Below the pieces are notes generated by a model. The model saw only the letters and a list, made by a program, of their open reading frames with translations. It was not told the DNA's origin and ran no database searches. This document shows, piece by piece, positions 17,310 to 25,267 of a DNA stretch of 64,000 bases. The translations under genes were made by a program, and so were the position numbers. This DNA is from an uncultured Lachnospiraceae bacterium (GTDB taxonomy: Bacteria > Bacillota > Clostridia > Lachnospirales > Lachnospiraceae), in assembly GCA_910579395.1 (NCBI GenBank), contig CAJTUC010000016.1, positions 1 to 64,000 on the forward strand, in the 5' to 3' direction. How positions within the stretch are numbered: position 1 is the first letter of the stretch; each line of letters opens with the position of its first letter.

Positions 17310-18041
17310 CTATGCCTTATCCTTTCCACAATCCGCCGCAAATTCAACAACACTGTACGGCTTTCCATCCTCTCCGTTCAAAGAGATTGTATAAAGCGTT
17401 TTTTCCGCATTCACCGCTGCTGTTGGAATAATACGGTCATGCAGTACCGCCTGCTTCTTATATTCCGCACGCATCTGCCGGATTTGATAATCTCCCGGAA
17501 TATAGTCCATCGCCATCCGCACATACTGGCCGTTGTTGACATGGCCGTTTGTATCGAGATGATGCGGCCGCACCTGAATTTCTTCCTGCACCCGGCCGTT
17601 GTCCGGTATGGCAATCTTCCGCGGCGCATAATCCATCACAATCTTTTCCGACAAAGTATAGCCTTCTATCATCTCAGCAGGTGGTTTCGCCGGCGCCATT
17701 TTCACGACATCCATCAGGCTCCAGATGGAATTCGCATAGGCGAGCCGTTCTCCATCTTCCGTTTCCATCCAGAAATTCCTGTAACCGATAAACCCTTTAA
17801 AATCATAAGGCGCCGTACCGATCACCACATTTTCACATAACCCGGGATACCGTTCTACAACAATCTGCCAGGAAGACAATACCCAGGCCATGTTCTTTTC
17901 TTTCAAATAGGCGACGCCCAGCCCGATGTCTTCCGAATGGAAGGTAGATGCGTCCTGGAAATAATCCAGCAAAGATTCCAGCGTCAGCCTGCCGTCCGAA
18001 CCGACTTCACTATAACGTATTCTGCTTTGAAATATATACAT
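17310..18041 (-). CDS. Acyl-ACP thioesterase
   Basis: 243 residues with two hotdog domains. The N-terminal half has the family pattern SEVGSDGRLTLESLLDYFQD; the second hotdog carries HHLDTNGHVNN (about 157-167), the D-x-N-x-H catalytic motif of FatA/FatB-type thioesterases. It releases fatty acids from acyl carrier protein and so sets chain length or frees fatty acids for export. No fatty-acid synthesis gene is adjacent; it shares an operon with the S1 protein. Confidence 0.9.
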   Translation of the reverse strand: MYIFQSRIRYSEVGSDGRLTLESLLDYFQDASTFHSEDIGLGVAYLKEKNMAWVLSSWQIVVERYPGLCENVVIGTAPYDFKGFIGYRNFWMETEDGERLAYANSIWSLMDVVKMAPAKPPAEMIEGYTLSEKIVMDYAPRKIAIPDNGRVQEEIQVRPHHLDTNGHVNNGQYVRMAMDYIPGDYQIRQMRAEYKKQAVLHDRIIPTAAVNAEKTLYTISLNGEDGKPYSVVEFAADCGKDKA

Positions 18042-18092
18042 TTGAATGCCTTCTTTCTGTCCATCTACTGCACGATTTGTATGATGCAGAAA

Positions 18093-18117
18093 ACCCGGTG
18101 AATCATCTTCACCGGGT
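18093..18117 (-). terminator. Terminator of the first tRNA-Gln gene
   Basis: ACCCGGTGAA/TTCACCGGGT stem (10 bp, 5-base loop) then TTTT on the minus strand, 7 bp after the tRNA. Confidence 0.85.
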
Positions 18118-18124
18118 CATTAAG

Positions 18125-18196
18125 CTGGGCTACAAGGATTCGAACCTTGAAATGACGGAGTCAGAGTCCGTTGCCTTACCGTTTGGCGATAGCCCA
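18125..18196 (-). tRNA. tRNA-Gln (anticodon CUG)
   Basis: 72-nt cloverleaf on the minus strand. Acceptor UGGGCUA pairs with UAGCCCA, discriminator G; the anticodon stem-loop is ACGGA-CUCUGAC-UCCGU, giving CUG (codon CAG). The T-arm has GGTTCGAATCC. CCA is not encoded. Identical in sequence to the copy at 19207-19278. Confidence 0.95.
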
Positions 18197-18240
18197 ATTT
18201 AGCGTAGTTTCCGAAATGCGCAATCCACGATTGACCTATC

Positions 18241-18290
18241 GGTTGACCTATCCATGTATTATTTTACAATTTATCATGGATTTGTCAACC
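18241..18290 (-). promoter_or_regulatory. tRNA-Gln promoter inside a 16-bp inverted repeat
   Basis: Minus strand TTGACA (18288-18283), 16-bp spacer, TAAAAT (18266-18261). The two arms GGTTGACCTATCCATG (18241-18256) and CATGGATTTGTCAACC (18275-18290) are complementary with two mismatches, around an 18-bp AT-only-rich centre. The 10-mer TTGACCTATC is also repeated directly at 18231-18240 and 18243-18252. Confidence 0.6.
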
Positions 18291-18368
18291 AGTAGATTTT
18301 TCACAACTATTTTTCTGTCCTAATGCTGTTCTCACCGACAAGCTAAAATTTGTCTCTCCGTATTACAA

Positions 18369-18683
18369 CTAATACATCTTATTTTCATAATCCTGCAGTT
18401 CATGAAAAATATTATCCACAAATACTACATTATCCACGATGCGATATAACATAAAATATCTATGATTTAAGAAGTTAATGCGACAATATTCTAACTGACG
18501 CAGTCTTTGGTTATCACACAGCTTCAAACTTCCTGCAACATGCTTTAGACTTTCGATTGTTGCATCGTAATCATTCAGTACATTTTCTGCCGCCTGAGTA
18601 CTCTCTTTCTCCATAATAAGATATTTAACAAAATGCTCTAAGTCCTCTTCTGCATCTCTTGTAACTACTACTTTATAATCCAT
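18369..18683 (-). CDS. RelE/ParE-superfamily toxin
   Basis: 104 residues with the RelE/ParE pattern: N-terminal strand YKVVVTRDAEEDLEHFVKYL, helices, then the core strands YCRINFLNHRYFMLYRIVDN and VVFVDNIFH. It starts inside the last codons of the antitoxin gene (11-bp overlap). Members cleave mRNA on ribosomes or poison gyrase; which applies cannot be told. Controlled by the antitoxin through the operator upstream of that gene. Located between two identical tRNA-Gln genes. Confidence 0.85.
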   Translation of the reverse strand: MDYKVVVTRDAEEDLEHFVKYLIMEKESTQAAENVLNDYDATIESLKHVAGSLKLCDNQRLRQLEYCRINFLNHRYFMLYRIVDNVVFVDNIFHELQDYENKMY

Positions 18684-18966
18684 ACTTTGCCCTCATATCA
18701 CGAGAAACCTCTGTCGCATCTTTATACATCCCCTGTGCTGCGTGCTCACGCGATTTTTCCAGCTTATCTAATATTTCATGTTCTGTTAATGCTTCATATG
18801 GATTTGCAGTTGCTCTTTTTATTTCAAACGGGAAACCATTTACTGCCAACGCCTGTGTTAAAAACATACGGATTGCAGTTGTGGTATCTGTTCCTAAATC
18901 TTTAAACAAAGCATCTGATTTTGTTTTTAAATCATCGTCTACTCTTACCTGAATCGTACTTGCCAT
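18673..18966 (-). CDS. RelB/DinJ-family antitoxin
   Basis: 97 residues. N-terminal ribbon-helix-helix DNA-binding region (STIQVRVDDDLKTKSDALF, then TTTAIRMFLTQAL, about 2-45), as in DinJ, and a flexible C-terminus that should wrap the toxin. Ribosome site GGAGG is well placed. First in the operon with the toxin, with overlapping stop and start. Represses its own promoter, which carries an inverted repeat at the -10 box. Confidence 0.88.
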   Translation of the reverse strand: MASTIQVRVDDDLKTKSDALFKDLGTDTTTAIRMFLTQALAVNGFPFEIKRATANPYEALTEHEILDKLEKSREHAAQGMYKDATEVSRDMRAKYGL

Positions 18967-18984
18967 TTACGCCACCTCCTACAC

Positions 18985-19054
18985 CTATTCTATTTCTACT
19001 ATAAGAATAGCAAGCAAGAAATGCTAAGTCAATACATTTGTAATGAATTAGCAT
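18985..19054 (-). promoter_or_regulatory. Promoter and operators of the toxin-antitoxin operon
   Basis: TTGACT (19032-19027), 17-bp spacer, TATTCT (19009-19004) on the minus strand. CTATTCT (18985-18991) pairs with AGAATAG (19004-19010), covering the -10 box; a second pair ATGCTAA (19021-19027)/TTAGCAT (19048-19054) covers the -35. Typical layout for antitoxin autoregulation. Confidence 0.7.
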
Positions 19055-19172
19055 TATTATTTGCACCATCGCTATTAATATGCTGCTTTCTTTTCCAGAT
19101 TTATAGTTTTCCAGATTTATAGTGTGATTATCTCAAGTTCTGCATAAATACCACGTTTTCGAACTATAAAAA

Positions 19173-19199
19173 ACCCCGATGAATCATTCTCATCGGGGT
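19173..19199 (-). terminator. Terminator of the second tRNA-Gln gene
   Basis: ACCCCGATGA/TCATCGGGGT stem (10 bp, 7-base loop) then a run of T on the minus strand. Same position and similar plan as the one after the first tRNA copy, but with a different stem sequence. Confidence 0.85.
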
Positions 19200-19206
19200 C
19201 ATTAAG

Positions 19207-19278
19207 CTGGGCTACAAGGATTCGAACCTTGAAATGACGGAGTCAGAGTCCGTTGCCTTACCGTTTGGCGATAGCCCA
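19207..19278 (-). tRNA. tRNA-Gln (anticodon CUG), second copy
   Basis: 72-nt cloverleaf identical to 18125-18196, anticodon CUG, no encoded CCA. The two copies and their following terminators are about 1.08 kb apart and bracket the toxin-antitoxin module; the upstream regions differ. Confidence 0.95.
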
Positions 19279-19296
19279 TTAACATTACAACTTGAA

Positions 19297-19325
19297 ATTA
19301 TACAGCATATCGAATCATTTTGCAA
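19297..19325 (-). promoter_or_regulatory. Promoter of the second tRNA-Gln gene
   Basis: TTGCAA (19325-19320), 17-bp spacer, TATAAT (19302-19297) on the minus strand, about 18 bp before the tRNA. Confidence 0.75.
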
Positions 19326-19438
19326 GCCCTAATTTCAATTTTTTTTGCCAATTTTTTTGCCGAAATCTTTTTACCGAATTTTTCCACTTTTTTATAAATT
19401 TTTTTTTGACTGGCCGAATACCATATATAAAACCATAA

Positions 19439-19948
19439 TTATTTTACTATAATTTCGTAATGTATTCTTTGTCCTGCATATTTGGAAAATGTCTCCTCGC
19501 TCTTTTTTACAAATTGAAAGCCTGCGCATTCATAGGTATGCTGCGCAGGAACACAAATCTCATTTGTCCAGACGACTATCTTCTTTGCTCCCTGCGCGAT
19601 CATACGTTGTACCGCCTCACACATCTGCCGTTTTCCATAACCGTTTCCCTTATATCTTGTCAAAATGCAGTTGTGTCCGACTTCTGTTGATTCGGGTAGA
19701 TTTGTCGGGTTCCACGACACAAACCCGATCGGCGTCCCTCCCAAAACTGTCATAAATCCGCTAAACTCAGCAATATGGGGATTATCATAAAAGAAGTCAT
19801 CAAACTCCTTCCATTTTTTATGCCAGTTTCGCTCAAATTCCGGTTCGAAGGAATAGCCGTCTTTCAAAAGGGCGGCAAGTGTTCCGCGAGGAAATTCCGT
19901 TATTTTTCTGAATTCAATATCTTTCTTGTTCCCATTAAACTGCTGCAT
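19439..19948 (-). CDS. GNAT-family N-acetyltransferase
   Basis: 169 residues with the GNAT fold: strands around GFMTVLGGTPIGFVSWNP, acetyl-CoA loop RYKGNGYGKRQM (R/QxxGxG/A type), and C-terminal AQHTYECAGFQFVKK. Transfers acetyl from acetyl-CoA to an unknown amine. It starts 3 bp after the stop of the preceding small exported protein, so both share a transcript. Nothing in the context points to a substrate. Confidence 0.85.
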   Translation of the reverse strand: MQQFNGNKKDIEFRKITEFPRGTLAALLKDGYSFEPEFERNWHKKWKEFDDFFYDNPHIAEFSGFMTVLGGTPIGFVSWNPTNLPESTEVGHNCILTRYKGNGYGKRQMCEAVQRMIAQGAKKIVVWTNEICVPAQHTYECAGFQFVKKSEETFSKYAGQRIHYEIIVK

Positions 19949-19951
19949 ACA

Positions 19952-20347
19952 TCACCTGACTTCCCCGTTGACCATCAATGCTATTTCCGCAAATTCCTGT
20001 TTCTCCAGAATCATTTTATAAGTCTCAATCTGTTCTTCGCTCACTTCTTCGTCGGATTCTAACGATAACGCAATGGAATACTGTTCCAGTTCTTCATTAT
20101 AATTTACGACAGCCTCTGCAGAGTCCATGCCCGCATCATTTACGAACATTTCCTCGTTATATTTCCCAAGATAATCACAATATTTTTCAATCTTGTCATT
20201 CTCGTTCACTTCCTCGTCAGATACCGACAATGCAATGAAATACTGATCTGCACTTCCCGCATATCGCCCATAAACAAACAAATAACAGGATATGCAAATA
20301 CATAAAACAGATAAAATACCGGCTGATAATATTACTTTCTTCTTCAT
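19952..20347 (-). CDS. Small exported or membrane-anchored protein with internal duplication
   Basis: 131 residues from ATG 20347, chosen because GGAGG lies 9 bp upstream; nine residues before it are in frame but lack a ribosome site. One hydrophobic segment (about 5-24) is a signal anchor. The outside part holds two related copies: QYFIALSVSDEEVNEND and QYSIALSLESDEEVSEEQ, about 53 residues apart, each continuing into a helical segment. No known family recognised. Co-transcribed with the GNAT gene. Confidence 0.6.
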   Translation of the reverse strand: MKKKVILSAGILSVLCICISCYLFVYGRYAGSADQYFIALSVSDEEVNENDKIEKYCDYLGKYNEEMFVNDAGMDSAEAVVNYNEELEQYSIALSLESDEEVSEEQIETYKMILEKQEFAEIALMVNGEVR

Positions 20348-20607
20348 CTCTGCAATCCTCCCATAATCCGCCATGCAGGCATGTATTTACGATACACGGC
20401 TCTCGTTTCCTTTATTTTACCATTATTCTGATAATTTGTCATCTTATTCCTATCTTGTCTTTCGTGGAGCGCAAGCGTGTCGACAAAGATAACCATGCCC
20501 TGGCCGGCCGCCCTCTGAACTGTAACCCTTTCTTTGATCATGTATTAACAATAATAAAAAAGCCCAGGCTGCGCCACCAACAGTTGTATACATTTGATTT
20601 TATTATG

Positions 20608-22371
20608 CTACTTTCCGTTTCCTATCAAAGTAGAATTTTTCCGTCCGCCAATTAAAACTTTTTTTCCACAAAAAGCAAATCCGTACATCCGAATACGTTC
20701 TTCCGGAATTCCTTTTGCTATAAGAGATGCCTGATAATCCTTTGACTCAATCTGCCGCAATGCTTCCTGCACTGTATCGAACAATTCTTTTTCTTCCGTA
20801 TCCTGCACCTTAAACTCTATAATAATGGCATCATTTTTGATGCCTTTATTTATACCAGTATCATTTCCCGACCCTGAAGCATTCCTCGGTTCAAGCATAA
20901 CATCATACCGACCAAAACCACTCTCCCTGTTCGACGTGATCACATACCGGTCAGCCAGCTCTACCATCAACCCCAGCACAAATCCATGATAGAAACGTTC
21001 CGGTTCCTCTCCGAAAGGCCCCTTCCCGGTATCAAAATAGCTGAATGTCGCAAGCGCCACCTTATTCATATAATGATTCATCGCCCTGACATCATCCTGC
21101 AGCAACGCTTTAATAAAATCATTATAATCGGATAATGCAGCATCGAACCAACCGTGTACCATGCTTCGGAACATAACGCGGACTTCAAAATTCGTCAGTT
21201 CCAATTCATAGTCCTGTTTCCATTCCCCATATTCTGTCATATATGCTTCATAATTTTTTACTTTCAGATAACCGCTGGCGAGCAAAAGGCTCCAGATAGC
21301 ATCCTTCCTTACGGCCAGCTGGTCATAAACAATCTGCTCGTCGATTTCCACCCGGATCGTCTCTCCCTGCATCAGTCGTTCAAAAGTCTGTTTCGTCTCC
21401 GAATCGCCTTCTTTTATCAACTTTCCGACAAGACTGTTAGAACTGGTATTTGCCCAGTAGGCACCCACTTTCCTTTTATCCAGAAAGTTGATGATTGACC
21501 AGGGATTATAGATATCCCGTCTTTCGCCAAAGGAAAAACCATCGTACCAGTCTTTTACCTGCTGCCTTTGGTCTGGCAGATTATATTCTTCCAGCGCAGA
21601 AAATACTTCCATTTCCGTAAAACCGAAACAGTTCGCATATTTCCCCGAGGTTGTCGTCACCACTTCAAGATTATTTAAATCCGAAAAAATGGATTCTCTG
21701 CTAATTCTGGTAATCCCTGTCATAACTGCCCGTTCCAAATAAGGATTCGATTTGAAGGCAAAGTTGAATAAACTTCTGGTAAAAGCAGCCAGTTCTTCCC
21801 AGTATCCATTGACATAGGCCTCCTGCATCGGCGTATCATATTCATCCAAAAGAATGATCACCCTTTTGCCATAATACCTGTTTAGAAAATCTGATAAAGA
21901 GCGCAGAGACACTGCTGCCGCACTGTCCGACATATTCGCGGAAATCTCCTGATAAAATGCCTTTTCTTTCGCATTCAGCAGATTTCCTTCCGCTAAAAAA
22001 TCGTACTTATTATATTGTTCCTCAATGCTTCGGCAAATACTTTTTCTCGCTTCCAGAAAGGAATTTTCCTTAATTCCCGCAAAACTTAAAAACACTACCG
22101 GCCATGTTCCCTGCAGCTGCCGGTATTTCTCGTCCTGCCATATGGAAAGCCCCTCAAATAAATCGCTGCATTCGGCATATTTTGTGGAAAAGAATTTCTC
22201 CAGCATACTCATATTTAACGTTTTCCCGAAGCGCCGCGGTCTGGTGATCAACGTTACATCGTCGGCAGACTCCCACCATTCTCTGATGAAGTCTGTTTTA
22301 TCGATATAAAAGTAGTTATTTCTTCTGATTTTTTCAAAATCCTGATTCCCAATACTGACTGCTCTTGCCAT
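20608..22371 (-). CDS. AAA-ATPase-like protein with C-terminal PD-(D/E)XK nuclease domain
   Basis: 587 residues of the AAA-ATPase_like plus PDDEXK_9 type. The ATPase region begins YFYIDKTDFIREWW and has a P-loop variant RPRRFGKT (44-51) and Walker B VIILLDEYDTP. The C-terminal nuclease-like core has GRYDVML (about 485) and IIEFKVQ (about 517), giving the D...ExK site. These proteins are common in multiple copies in gut Firmicutes and Bacteroidetes; function is not established. Single gene with a modest ribosome site (AAGGA about 12 bp upstream). Its position in the accessory block suggests mobility. Confidence 0.85.
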   Translation of the reverse strand: MARAVSIGNQDFEKIRRNNYFYIDKTDFIREWWESADDVTLITRPRRFGKTLNMSMLEKFFSTKYAECSDLFEGLSIWQDEKYRQLQGTWPVVFLSFAGIKENSFLEARKSICRSIEEQYNKYDFLAEGNLLNAKEKAFYQEISANMSDSAAAVSLRSLSDFLNRYYGKRVIILLDEYDTPMQEAYVNGYWEELAAFTRSLFNFAFKSNPYLERAVMTGITRISRESIFSDLNNLEVVTTTSGKYANCFGFTEMEVFSALEEYNLPDQRQQVKDWYDGFSFGERRDIYNPWSIINFLDKRKVGAYWANTSSNSLVGKLIKEGDSETKQTFERLMQGETIRVEIDEQIVYDQLAVRKDAIWSLLLASGYLKVKNYEAYMTEYGEWKQDYELELTNFEVRVMFRSMVHGWFDAALSDYNDFIKALLQDDVRAMNHYMNKVALATFSYFDTGKGPFGEEPERFYHGFVLGLMVELADRYVITSNRESGFGRYDVMLEPRNASGSGNDTGINKGIKNDAIIIEFKVQDTEEKELFDTVQEALRQIESKDYQASLIAKGIPEERIRMYGFAFCGKKVLIGGRKNSTLIGNGK

Positions 22372-22494
22372 TCTTTACCACTTCCTTCTTCACTTATCCT
22401 TTTAGAAAAAATATTATTCTGCAAAATTTGCAGGATTTTAGGTAAAAATAGTACAAAAAAGGAGATTATGTCATGTTATAATTTTTATATAAAA

Positions 22495-23304
22495 TTATGA
22501 AATTTCATCTAAATTGATAGTATATTGGTCTTCATCCCAATTTTTTAAAAGAGATAATTCGTTATTATATTTAGAATGCAAATTACTATCATTATTAATG
22601 GTACAAACACAAACAGAACGCAATTGTGGTATACATTCCAATTTTTGTATTTGTTTTTCAATGTTTGTAACAATATCTATATTTTTAAAACGACATACAT
22701 TGGGCAAGTCTTTATTTTGCTCTATATATTCTAACATCGTAAATAACTCCTCAATAGGGAAGTTCGTTAAAATCCTTTCAATGTATGAATCTAATTCATG
22801 CAAGCAATTGCTATTATTTATTAATTTCTGGATTCCCATAGTTGAATCCTTTAATTTACTCAATGTCTTACCATAAGAAAAACGACGTAAATAATGTAAA
22901 TTTTCTTTTTCTATGTCAATATATAAAGGTGATTGAAAATCTTGTTTTATTACTATCGAATTGTCCTTCTTATCAATAGAAGCATTTAAAATACATAAAG
23001 CATACTTCAGGTAATTTATTTCTTTAATAATAGAAGCTCTGAGTAAATTAATAGCATTTCTGTTTTTTAAAGTCAAAGGAATATACACTTGTATAATATA
23101 AAAAATATATGCTGCAATATAGCTAATAGAAATATTATATAATAATTTTTCCGAATAATTATGCACAAAAAGAAAATACATAATGGAATTATTAACTTTT
23201 AAAGGATAATCGCATTCGCGAATAAGAATTAAAGTACAAATAATTAAAATAATTGTCAATGTAAGAAAGACTTTATTTTTCTCGTATTTTATAAAGGTAC
23301 TCAT
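22495..23304 (-). CDS. AT-rich membrane protein, divergent partner of the P-loop ATPase
   Basis: 269 residues from ATG 23304, chosen for AGGAG 5 bp upstream; a longer frame to 23370 has no ribosome site. Two or three membrane helices in the first 90 residues (VFLTLTIILIICTLILI; ISISYIAAYIFYIIQ) are followed by a cytosolic region of about 180 residues rich in Lys, Asn and Ile. No family recognised. Base composition is about 30% GC, far below the flanks, and shared with the divergent ATPase gene; the start codons are 65 bp apart. The pair probably works together and was acquired together (inference). Confidence 0.65.
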   Translation of the reverse strand: MSTFIKYEKNKVFLTLTIILIICTLILIRECDYPLKVNNSIMYFLFVHNYSEKLLYNISISYIAAYIFYIIQVYIPLTLKNRNAINLLRASIIKEINYLKYALCILNASIDKKDNSIVIKQDFQSPLYIDIEKENLHYLRRFSYGKTLSKLKDSTMGIQKLINNSNCLHELDSYIERILTNFPIEELFTMLEYIEQNKDLPNVCRFKNIDIVTNIEKQIQKLECIPQLRSVCVCTINNDSNLHSKYNNELSLLKNWDEDQYTINLDEIS

Positions 23305-23369
23305 TTTTTCTCCTACGTAAGATATAAAAATTAATACCTTTATTATAAAGAAAGGAATGCAAAAATACA

Positions 23370-25184
23370 ATGGAATTAAGAGTAAAAGAAATTTACGCCG
23401 GAAAGCTGGATGCTCGTTATGAAGATTTAGTCCTATTTGAAAACACTAATATGATTTTACCTCCAAATTTAAACATGGAAGATATTATAAAAGGCGATAA
23501 ATATTATATTATTGGAAATAAAGGAACCGGAAAAACTGCATTACTATTATATATTAGTAATTATTTAGTAAAGAATGATTCAGATGCAATCTGTTCTACT
23601 ATTTTATTCAAAAGTGATTATAACAAGACAGAACGTATAAGACTAGAATCATTAGAACGACAACTTGTTGATCTGTTAGATGTAACAAGCAGTCATAGTG
23701 TATTTATGACAGATTACACAAATTTATGGAAACTCACAATTTATTTTAAGATTGTCATAGATAATAAAACCAACAATTATAAAATATTTGAAAATAATAC
23801 TAACTGGAAGGCATTTGAAAATCTAATTCTCCGCCTTTCAAATACTGCCCAAATTGGAACGGCAGAAAAATTGGCAATAACCAATTCAATTCCTAAAGTT
23901 ATTGAAATTGATACACAAAATGGACGTATCTATACCTCAGAAGAGCAAGTTCTGATTCCTCAACAAGATGATGCGATAGAATTGATAAATTTTAATAAAG
24001 CTCTCGAAATTGCAGATTACTTATTTGATCGATTAGAACGTATGACAGCTACATACTTTATTTGTATTGACGAATTAGAAACCTCTTACGGAAATGCAAA
24101 TTTTATGCGTGATTTACAAATGATACATGACTGGATAGAGGTTGTTAGTATTATAAACGAAAAAATACAAAAATTTAAATACAAAAAAACTAAAATAGTC
24201 TTATCTGTACGCTCAGAAATGTTATATAGCATAGAAAAGCATTTAAATGCAGATGAAATCAATAAGAAGACCATGAGCTATAGAATTTTGTTAGATTGGA
24301 AAAATAAACATGGCAATAACATTTCTAATCCGCTTTTCCTAATATGGTTAAAAAGAATCGCAAAATTAATGGACGACGATACCAACCCGGATTATCTGCA
24401 AATTCGGCAAAATTGGTTTCCACCAGCTATCGGAACAGAGGATACTATCGATTTCATTCTTAATAGAACATGGCAAAAGCCTAGGGATATTGTAAGATTT
24501 ATACTTCTTTCCGTTAATGCTGCTGGAATAGAAGATACTAAATTCTCTAAAGATTTGTTACTAAATGTATTAGAAGAATACTCCAGAGATAGCAGAACCG
24601 AAATTGTTGAAGAAATGAGCGCTTTTTACAAAAGTGAACAAATAAATCTATTTTTTTCAAGCTTAAAAAATTTTAAAATAAAATTTTCAGAAGAAGAATA
24701 CGAAAGGCACATCTATGAAGATTACGAAGGAAATGAGGCATTTAGTAACATAGATGCCGTATTAGCAGACTTATACCGATTCGGAGTCTTAGGATGCCTA
24801 AACGTAGATAATGGAACCATCAAATGGAACCATCAAGGAGAATCCAATCTAATGAAAGGCGCAAAATGGAAATATTATGTCCATCCCGGTCTATGGTATT
24901 GCCTGGAACTTGAAAAATTATTTTATGATAATATAAATATATATGATATTAAAGCCGTTCCGTTAGAATGTACCGTGACAGGCTCAAATGAATCTTTTGC
25001 TTTTGTTAAATTTACTTTTGAATCAAGAACACACAAGGGCGCAATTCATGTAAGCGATCTGTCAGATGAATTTATACCGGATGCCTCACAATACGTTTCT
25101 ACTGGACAAGTAATAACAGCCTATGAAGATTATTTTGATGAAAGACATAAAAATTGGAGATTAACCTGCAAAATTCCACGATAA
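23370..25184 (+). CDS. P-loop ATPase, Sll1717-like, with C-terminal S1/OB-like domain
   Basis: 604 residues. Walker A GNKGTGKT at 49-56; Walker B FICIDELE near 231-238; a further conserved-looking KIVLSVRSEML at about 275 and WQKPRDIVRF, features that resemble Sll1717-family ATPases (recognised by eye, not searched). After about residue 430 come AT-rich-coded helical segments and a C-terminal stretch with HKGAIHVSDLSDEF, similar to an S1/OB fold, which would bind nucleic acid. About 30% GC and plus-strand in a minus-strand region. Divergent from the membrane protein. Function unknown; nucleic-acid sensing with ATP hydrolysis is a reasonable hypothesis. Confidence 0.7.
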   Translation: MELRVKEIYAGKLDARYEDLVLFENTNMILPPNLNMEDIIKGDKYYIIGNKGTGKTALLLYISNYLVKNDSDAICSTILFKSDYNKTERIRLESLERQLVDLLDVTSSHSVFMTDYTNLWKLTIYFKIVIDNKTNNYKIFENNTNWKAFENLILRLSNTAQIGTAEKLAITNSIPKVIEIDTQNGRIYTSEEQVLIPQQDDAIELINFNKALEIADYLFDRLERMTATYFICIDELETSYGNANFMRDLQMIHDWIEVVSIINEKIQKFKYKKTKIVLSVRSEMLYSIEKHLNADEINKKTMSYRILLDWKNKHGNNISNPLFLIWLKRIAKLMDDDTNPDYLQIRQNWFPPAIGTEDTIDFILNRTWQKPRDIVRFILLSVNAAGIEDTKFSKDLLLNVLEEYSRDSRTEIVEEMSAFYKSEQINLFFSSLKNFKIKFSEEEYERHIYEDYEGNEAFSNIDAVLADLYRFGVLGCLNVDNGTIKWNHQGESNLMKGAKWKYYVHPGLWYCLELEKLFYDNINIYDIKAVPLECTVTGSNESFAFVKFTFESRTHKGAIHVSDLSDEFIPDASQYVSTGQVITAYEDYFDERHKNWRLTCKIPR

Positions 25185-25219
25185 TACGCGCTTATTATAA
25201 CCTCATGGATGCGTATAAA

Positions 25220-25250
25220 ATGGACAGGAAACTGCACATTTCCTGTCCAT
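25220..25250. terminator. Hairpin between convergent ATPase and glnA genes
   Basis: Perfect 12-bp stem ATGGACAGGAAA (25220-25231) with 25239-25250, 7-base loop. Short T-run on the minus strand. Placed between convergent stops, so it likely ends glnA transcripts and perhaps both. Confidence 0.65.
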
Positions 25251-25267
25251 CATAATGCTCCTGTATT

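Noticed and set aside
20344..20541. 65-residue minus-strand frame upstream of the small exported protein
   Set aside because: No ribosome site, overlaps the better-supported start region, and resembles no known family. Region 20375-20607 otherwise shows nothing.
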